From: Nitrospirota bacterium | GTDB lineage: Bacteria > Nitrospirota > Nitrospiria > 2-01-FULL-66-17 | Assembly (NCBI GenBank): GCA_016201825.1 | Contig: JACQCD010000127.1 | Location: 1 to 35,857, forward strand | Reading direction: 5' to 3' | Length of the DNA stretch: 35,857 bases | In this document: one piece after another, positions 30,798-35,857 of the stretch | Numbering within the stretch: the stretch's first letter is position 1 | Layout of the letters: the number at the start of each line of letters is the position of its first letter | Made by a program: the position numbers and the translations under genes | Notes under the pieces: model-generated | Seen by the model: the letters and a program-made list of their open reading frames with translations, nothing else | Told to the model about the DNA's origin: nothing | Databases searched by the model: none

Positions 30798-32363
30798 TCA
30801 CGCGCCCGCGCGTGACGACGTCCCCCCCAAGTCCACCAGGGTCCGTCCGGTCATCTCCGGCGGTTGAGGAATCCCCATCAGGGCGAGCAACGTGGGCGCG
30901 ACATCGGCGAAGAGGCCGCCCCCGCGAACCGGCGGTTTGCGGCGATCGATCACGACGAACGGCACCGGATTGGTGGTGTGGGCCGTGTGCGGCCCGCCGT
31001 CCTGATCGATCATCTGCTCGAGATTGCCGTGGTCGGCGGTAAGGACCACCGAGCCGCCCTGCTGCAAGACCGCGGTCACGACGCGCTCCAGACACCGGTC
31101 GATCACGCGCACCGCTTCGATCGCAGCATCGAGCCGTCCGGTGTGGCCGATCATGTCGGGGTTGGCATAGTTGATGAGGATGAAGTCGTACTCCCCCGAC
31201 GCGACCTTGGCCACAACCGTGTCGGTCACCGCCGCGGCGGACATCTCGGGTTTTTGATCGTAGGTCGCCACGTCCCGCGGAGACGGAATCAGGACGCGAT
31301 CCTCCCCCGGATACACCGTTTCCACCCCGCCGTTGAAGAAATAGGTCACGTGCGCGTACTTTTCGGTTTCGGCGATCCGGAGCTGGCGCAACCCCAGATC
31401 GCTGAAGACGTCGGCCAGAATCCTGGTGAGGCGTACCGGCTCAAAAGCCGCCGACACCCGGAGGCGGTCGTCGTACCGCGTCATCCCGGCAAAGAATGAG
31501 AACGCGACCCGACGATCCCGGACAAACCCCTCGAACCCTTCGGAGGTCAACGCCGCCGTCAATTCCCGCGCCCGATCGGCGCGGAAGTTGAAAAAAATCG
31601 CGCTGTCGCCATCCCGCATCGGCGCGACGGGCTGCCCCGCCTCGCACACGACCGCCGGCACCAGAAACTCGTCGGTCACGCCGCGAGCGTAGCTGTCCGC
31701 GATCGCCCCCGCCGCCTCCTTGACCTCCACGCCGCGCCCGAGCACCATCGCGTCGTAGGCTTTCCGGACCCGATCCCACCGATGATCACGATCCATGGCG
31801 TAGTAGCGGCCCGAGACCGTCGCGAGGCGCCCCACGCCGGTCGCCGCCAGCCGCGCCTCAAGGGCCTTGAGGTAGCCCAGGCCGCTCTGGGGCGGGGTGT
31901 CCCGACCGTCCAGAAACGCGTGAATCGCCACCCGCCCCACGCCGCGCCGCTTGGCCATCTCGAGCAGGGCGTGGAGGTGATCGACGTGGCTGTGGACGCC
32001 GCCGTCGGACAGCAGTCCCAAGAGGTGGAGGGTCCGACCGGGCGCCGTCGCCGCGTCGAGGGCCGCGAGCAAGACGGAATTGGTCGCGAACGAGCCGTCG
32101 GCGATGGCGCGATTGATGCGGGTGAAGTCTTGAAAGACGACGCGCCCGGCTCCCAGATTGAGGTGCCCCACCTCGGAGTTACCCATCTGGTCGTCGGGGA
32201 GCCCCACCGATTCCCCGGACGCCGTCAGCTCGGTCGAGGGATAGTCGCGCAGCAAGCCGTGATAGAACGGGGCACCCGCCAAGGCGATGGCGTTCCCGTC
32301 GCGGGCCGCGCGCACACCCCAGCCGTCCAGAATGATGAGGACGACGGGGCGCGGAGCTACCAC
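30798..32363 (-). CDS. gpmI: 2,3-bisphosphoglycerate-independent phosphoglycerate mutase
   Basis: Interconverts 3- and 2-phosphoglycerate in glycolysis and gluconeogenesis with two manganese ions. The 521 residues begin VVLIILDGWGVR (first metal Asp), carry the phosphoserine region DDQMGNSEVGHLNLGAGR, the substrate loop HAFLDGRDTPP, and the metal sites NYANPDMIGHTG and LTADHGNLEQM. A GTG start at 32363 overlaps the end of the LapAB-like gene by 7 bp. Length and motifs are complete. Confidence 0.97.
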   Translation of the reverse strand: MVAPRPVVLIILDGWGVRAARDGNAIALAGAPFYHGLLRDYPSTELTASGESVGLPDDQMGNSEVGHLNLGAGRVVFQDFTRINRAIADGSFATNSVLLAALDAATAPGRTLHLLGLLSDGGVHSHVDHLHALLEMAKRRGVGRVAIHAFLDGRDTPPQSGLGYLKALEARLAATGVGRLATVSGRYYAMDRDHRWDRVRKAYDAMVLGRGVEVKEAAGAIADSYARGVTDEFLVPAVVCEAGQPVAPMRDGDSAIFFNFRADRARELTAALTSEGFEGFVRDRRVAFSFFAGMTRYDDRLRVSAAFEPVRLTRILADVFSDLGLRQLRIAETEKYAHVTYFFNGGVETVYPGEDRVLIPSPRDVATYDQKPEMSAAAVTDTVVAKVASGEYDFILINYANPDMIGHTGRLDAAIEAVRVIDRCLERVVTAVLQQGGSVVLTADHGNLEQMIDQDGGPHTAHTTNPVPFVVIDRRKPPVRGGGLFADVAPTLLALMGIPQPPEMTGRTLVDLGGTSSRAGA

Positions 32364-33697
32364 GGCACCCGGCTGATCGCCCGCTCGGTCTGCTGTTTGA
32401 TCAGAATCGGCGAGCCGGAGAACGTATTCCAGGCCTTACACCGGGGGCATCGCCCCGACCAACGGATGGAGTGGTAATCACACGCGGGACAGTAATAGGG
32501 GACGATCACCCGCTTCTTGAGGCCGAGCGCCCGCTTGAACTCCTCGATCGCGAGCTGATCGTTGCCCTGGCGCTGCGCGAGATTGCCGAGCAAGCGGTGC
32601 AGGTCCGGAAAGTGCTCGTCGCTCGCGTCGATCGCCGAGAGCACGTCCTGTGCCTCATCGAGCATTTCCAGTCGGTAGTAGACCTTCCCCAGATAGAACC
32701 GCAAACCGTGGTTGTCCGGATCGTTGCGGACCGCCTCGTGGTAGAGGCGCAGGACCTGCTCCGGCTCGCCCATCTCGATGTACAGATCCTCGAGCCGGTG
32801 AAGCAGGATGACGTCGCCGATGACGGCGTACGCTTTTTCATACAATGACGCGGCGTCACGGACCCGCCCCTCGGACAAGATCACTTCCCCCCACCCCATG
32901 TACGCGGGCAGGAACATCTTGTCGAGCTTGATCGCGCCCCGGAAGGCGCGGCGGGCGCGGTCCCGTTCTCCTTTCGCCTGCCAGATTCTGCCGATCTCGT
33001 ACTTGATCCCGCAGAGGACGCCGCGGGCGGCATCCTGCTCCGGTCCCGTCCGGGACGCTTTGAAGATCCGTTCCTGCAACGCGTGCGCGTCCTCCCACTG
33101 ATCCCGCTTCACGTAGAGGTCGCGGAGCCGCGCCAGGACCGCCGGATTCGCCTCGTCCGCCTTGAGGATCTCCAGATAGAGTTGTACCGCCTCGTCCGGA
33201 TGCTCGGCGTCCTCCAGCTCCCGTCCCAGGACCAGCGCGACCTCGAGGTTCTGATCGTCGACCGATCGGGCGCGGCGATGCAACCGAATCGCCTCGGCGA
33301 GTTCTCCGGCCTGGCGCTTGATCGTCCCGAAATACAGGAGCGATGGCACGTGGTGGGGGTTGATCTCGAGCAACCGGGTGAGGGCGGAGACGGCTTCCTT
33401 GGTCCGATGGGCAAAGAGGGCGCGGTGGGCGGCGGTGAAGAGTTCCTGCACCTTGCCCGCGGCCTGTCGCTGGCGGCTTACCCTCCAGTTGGCGTAGATC
33501 CGGCGGAGTTCCCGCATCCCCAACGCCGAGAGCACCAACACACCGCCGAACGCGATGGCGACGAGGATCAGGGCGGCGAGCGTGACCTCGAGGTGCGCGG
33601 TGTCGGTCAGGCGGAGTGTGACCGGCGTCGGGTTGAGCTGGACGAGATACCCGAGCACGCCGAGCAGGAGGATGACGACGGTGATGAAAAAGCGCAT
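32357..33697 (-). CDS. LapA-LapB fusion: TPR protein with rubredoxin-like zinc site
   Basis: Inner-membrane TPR protein of 446 residues. The N-terminal 75 residues match the LapA/DUF1049 pattern: helix 1 (MRFFITVVILLLGVLGYLV), LNPTPVTLRLTD, helix 2 (LAALILVAIAFGGVLVLSAL) and a basic stretch. Nine or so TPR motifs follow (about 85-385), then a LapB-type metal site, YYCPACDYHSI and GRCPRCKAW. In E. coli LapA and LapB are separate and control LpxC turnover and lipopolysaccharide levels; here both parts are in one chain. ATG 33697 has AGGGG at 6 bases. The role in lipopolysaccharide control is inferred from the family. Confidence 0.9.
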   Translation of the reverse strand: MRFFITVVILLLGVLGYLVQLNPTPVTLRLTDTAHLEVTLAALILVAIAFGGVLVLSALGMRELRRIYANWRVSRQRQAAGKVQELFTAAHRALFAHRTKEAVSALTRLLEINPHHVPSLLYFGTIKRQAGELAEAIRLHRRARSVDDQNLEVALVLGRELEDAEHPDEAVQLYLEILKADEANPAVLARLRDLYVKRDQWEDAHALQERIFKASRTGPEQDAARGVLCGIKYEIGRIWQAKGERDRARRAFRGAIKLDKMFLPAYMGWGEVILSEGRVRDAASLYEKAYAVIGDVILLHRLEDLYIEMGEPEQVLRLYHEAVRNDPDNHGLRFYLGKVYYRLEMLDEAQDVLSAIDASDEHFPDLHRLLGNLAQRQGNDQLAIEEFKRALGLKKRVIVPYYCPACDYHSIRWSGRCPRCKAWNTFSGSPILIKQQTERAISRVPW

Positions 33698-33719
33698 CCG
33701 GTTCCCCTAACCCTTCCGC

Positions 33720-34181
33720 CTAGAGCAGATCGGCTTCGTTTTCACGCGACGGCTGACGACGCCGTTCCGGCGACCGCTGCTGGGGCGGGAGCGCGACGGT
33801 CGACGCATCCGCCCACAGGCGATCGAGATTGTAGAACTGGCGCGCCTCGCGGTGAAACACGTGGACGATGATCGCGCCATAGTCGAGGAGAATCCACCGC
33901 CCATGCTCGACACCCTCGCTGCGGAGCAGGCGCACCCCTTCCCGCGAGAGCGCTTCGTCGACGGCTTCGGCGACCGCCTTCACCTGACGAGTGGATTCAC
34001 CCGAGCAGATCACCAGAAAATCCGCGACGGTGGTCAGGGCGCTGACATCCAGGACCACGATCTCATCGGCCAATTTGTCGCGGGCGGTCGTGCCGGCGAG
34101 CAACGCCTGGGCTTGTTCGGTCAGGGCCGTGCGGCCTCCTCGAAGGGCTGGAACGCTATGCGGTGGCGTTTCGCGCACCAT
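33720..34181 (-). CDS. rsfS: Ribosomal silencing factor RsfS
   Basis: Binds uL14 and blocks subunit joining when nutrients are low. The core (DEIVVLDVSALTTVADFLVIC, GESTRQVKAVAEAV, then GRWILLDYGAIIVHVF and FYNLDRLWADA) is standard. The Arg/Gln-rich C-terminal tail is extra. ATG 34181 overlaps nadD by 26 bp; the first 20 residues are not conserved, and a start nearer LTEQAQALL with GAGGAGG upstream is possible but would need a CTG. The nadD-rsfS pairing is common. Confidence 0.94.
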   Translation of the reverse strand: MVRETPPHSVPALRGGRTALTEQAQALLAGTTARDKLADEIVVLDVSALTTVADFLVICSGESTRQVKAVAEAVDEALSREGVRLLRSEGVEHGRWILLDYGAIIVHVFHREARQFYNLDRLWADASTVALPPQQRSPERRRQPSRENEADLL

Positions 34182-34842
34182 ATAATTTCTGTTTCAGTAT
34201 ATAAGAGTGCACAGGGGCGGGCAAGACCTTTTTGACCGAACGGCCGGTTGCGAGGTCCAGTCGGATCTGGGTCGACGAGATCTCGCACGGCTCTGGCTTG
34301 ACCAAGACGACCCGCGCCGTCGGACCGAGATCGAGCGCCGATTCGCCAGGGACCGCGTCGAATCGCTCCAAGACCTCGCGCGGGGTACCGCCGATCCACG
34401 GCAGACCGGTCAGCTCGGCAAACCGTCGTCCGGCCCTCGCCGTCACGACGACCCGACTCGCGGCCAACAGTCGGTGCGGCTCCCGCCACGTCTCAAGATC
34501 GATGAACATCTCGATCCCCATCAAGAAATACAGCTCATCGGCCGGGTGCCTGCGCCGAAACTCCTCCATCGTGTCGGCCGAATACGACGGCCCCGGACGC
34601 TTCAGCTCCAGATCGTCCACCTCGAATCCCGGCCAGCCCGCGACGGCCAGCCTGGTCATCTCCAGGCGGTGGTGAGCCGGGGCCAGATCCTCTTTGGCTT
34701 TGTGGGGCGGCACGGATGCCGGAACGAAAACGACCAGGTCCAGGGTGACGAGCGCCTGGACGCGGGCCGCGATGCGGAGGTGGCACACGTGAATGGGATT
34801 GAACGTGCCCCCGAAGACGCCGATCCGCAACGGGGCGGGCAA
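34156..34842 (-). CDS. nadD: Nicotinate-nucleotide adenylyltransferase
   Basis: Makes deamido-NAD from nicotinate mononucleotide and ATP. The 228 residues have the nucleotidyltransferase motif GVFGGTFNPIHVCHLRIA, the middle ELYFLMGIEMFIDLETW (usually MGxD; here Glu replaces Asp) and the C-terminal EISSTQIR. The start is TTG 34842 with GGGAG upstream, 1 base after the proA stop; a second TTG at the fifth codon is also possible. Confidence 0.95.
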   Translation of the reverse strand: MPAPLRIGVFGGTFNPIHVCHLRIAARVQALVTLDLVVFVPASVPPHKAKEDLAPAHHRLEMTRLAVAGWPGFEVDDLELKRPGPSYSADTMEEFRRRHPADELYFLMGIEMFIDLETWREPHRLLAASRVVVTARAGRRFAELTGLPWIGGTPREVLERFDAVPGESALDLGPTARVVLVKPEPCEISSTQIRLDLATGRSVKKVLPAPVHSYILKQKLYGARNATA

Positions 34843-34843
34843 C

Positions 34844-35857
34844 CTACTCCCGCACCTGGCCCGTGCCCAACACGACGAACTTGGAGCAGGTCAACTCCTC
34901 CAGGCCCATGGCGCCGCGTGCGTGGATCCTCGTCGTCGAGATCCCAATCTCGGCGCCGAGGCCAAACTGGTAGCCGTCGTGCAGACGCGTGGAGCCGTTC
35001 ACCAGCACCGCCGCCGAGTCCACCTCGCGGAGAAACCGCCGCGCGCGGTCGTAATCCGACGTGAGGATCGCGTCGGTGTGTTGCGATCCGTAGCGGGCGA
35101 TGTGGGCCATCGCCTCGTCGAGATCTCGCACCACCTTGACGGCCAGGATCAGCTCCAGGTACTCCGCCGACCAGTCCTCCTCGGTCGCCGCGGCCATCCC
35201 GGGTACCACCGCCCGTGTCCGCGGGCAGCCGCGGACCTCCACCCCCTCGCGCTGCATCCGCGCGATCAGGCGCGGCAACCACGTGTCGGCCAACGCCTCG
35301 TGGACGAGCAGCGTCTCCATCGCGTTGCACGTCCCGGGGCGCTGCACCTTCGCGTTCACGCACACCAACTCGGCCATCTCGAGGTCCACCGGATGATCGA
35401 CGTAGATGTGGCAGACGCCCTTGTCGTGCTTGATCACGGGAACGGTGGCCTCGCGGGCCACGGCCTGGATCAGGCCCTCGCCGCCGCGCGGGATGATGAG
35501 ATCGATATACCGGTCCAGCGTGGCCATCACCCGTACGCCCTCGCGCTCGGTCCGCTCGATCAGGCTGATCGCGCCGTGCGGGACGCCGGCCTTTGCCGCC
35601 GCTTCCGTCAGGAGCGACGCGATCGCGCGGTTGGAGTGGACCGCCTCCGATCCGCCGCGGAGCAGGACCGCGTTGCCTGATTTCAGACACAGCGCCGCGG
35701 AATCCGCCGTGACGTTGGGGCGCGACTCGTAGATGATGCCGATGACGCCGAGGGGTACGCGCATCCGGCCCACCTGCATCCCGTTCGGCCGCACGGTGAG
35801 CAACGCGATCGAGCCCACCGGGTCTGGCAAGTCGGCGACCTCTCGCAAGCCCTTGGC
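34844..35857 (-). CDS. proA: Gamma-glutamyl phosphate reductase (N-terminus cut by window edge)
   Basis: Second enzyme of proline synthesis; reduces gamma-glutamyl phosphate with NADPH. The visible 337 residues begin within [12 protein letters not shown] and include [31 protein letters not shown], the catalytic Cys in [13 protein letters not shown], and the C-terminal [25 protein letters not shown]. About 80 N-terminal residues lie outside the window. It is probably the upstream member of the proA-nadD-rsfS run. Confidence 0.97.
   Translation of the reverse strand, partial: AKGLREVADLPDPVGSIALLTVRPNGMQVGRMRVPLGVIGIIYESRPNVTADSAALCLKSGNAVLLRGGSEAVHSNRAIASLLTEAAAKAGVPHGAISLIERTEREGVRVMATLDRYIDLIIPRGGEGLIQAVAREATVPVIKHDKGVCHIYVDHPVDLEMAELVCVNAKVQRPGTCNAMETLLVHEALADTWLPRLIARMQREGVEVRGCPRTRAVVPGMAAATEEDWSAEYLELILAVKVVRDLDEAMAHIARYGSQHTDAILTSDYDRARRFLREVDSAAVLVNGSTRLHDGYQFGLGAEIGISTTRIHARGAMGLEELTCSKFVVLGTGQVRE

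Overview
This 35.9-kb window is GC-rich chromosome of a Gram-negative bacterium. Every gene I can support lies on the minus strand. An outer-membrane type II secretion secretin, LapB- and FtsEX/EnvC-type envelope genes, a class II (B12-dependent) ribonucleotide reductase and CIRCE control of groESL together suggest a Nitrospirota- or NC10-like lineage. That placement is inferred from gene content and order, not from any marker comparison. No tRNA, rRNA, IS element, phage gene or CRISPR array was seen.

Layout from the right edge, in the direction of transcription. (1) proA (cut by the window edge), nadD, rsfS, a LapA-LapB fusion protein and gpmI form a tightly overlapping housekeeping run, followed by a rhomboid protease. 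(2) A strong promoter at 30.0 kb drives a complete type II secretion operon in the order gspC-D-E-F-G-H-I-J-N-L-M-K. It is followed by a secreted protein and a lipoprotein metalloprotease, which may be a substrate. (3) nrdJ has its own promoter with candidate NrdR boxes and DnaA-box-like sites. (4) An ECF sigma factor and a zinc-finger anti-sigma factor come next. (5) A repeat-bearing gap and a small membrane protein lead to the ribosome/SRP cluster: ffh, a PAS/degenerate-GGDEF protein, rpsP, rimM, trmD, rplS, rnhB, yraN. (6) A conserved hypothetical protein precedes the envelope/division set ftsE-ftsX-envC-ctpA. (7) groES-groEL, with sigma70 promoter and CIRCE, runs off the left edge.

The most unusual feature is in the pseudopilin genes. 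gspG, gspH, gspI and gspJ all carry in-frame copies of one 60-bp hairpin repeat. In gspH, gspI and gspJ the insertion sits exactly between the codon for the last leader residue (Gly -1) and the first mature residue (Phe +1). Removing 3 units from gspI or 2 from gspJ leaves ordinary 9- and 10-residue prepilin leaders. The repeat thus appears to have colonised the one part of these proteins that prepilin peptidase cuts off. Its end regenerates the glycine needed for cleavage. The unit nearest the cleavage site in gspH, gspI and gspJ also contains a Shine-Dalgarno sequence and an in-frame TTG. A diverged single copy lies in the intergenic region at 11.48 kb. A second repeat-like module, containing a hairpin and a ribosome binding site, is shared by the groEL and rplS leaders.
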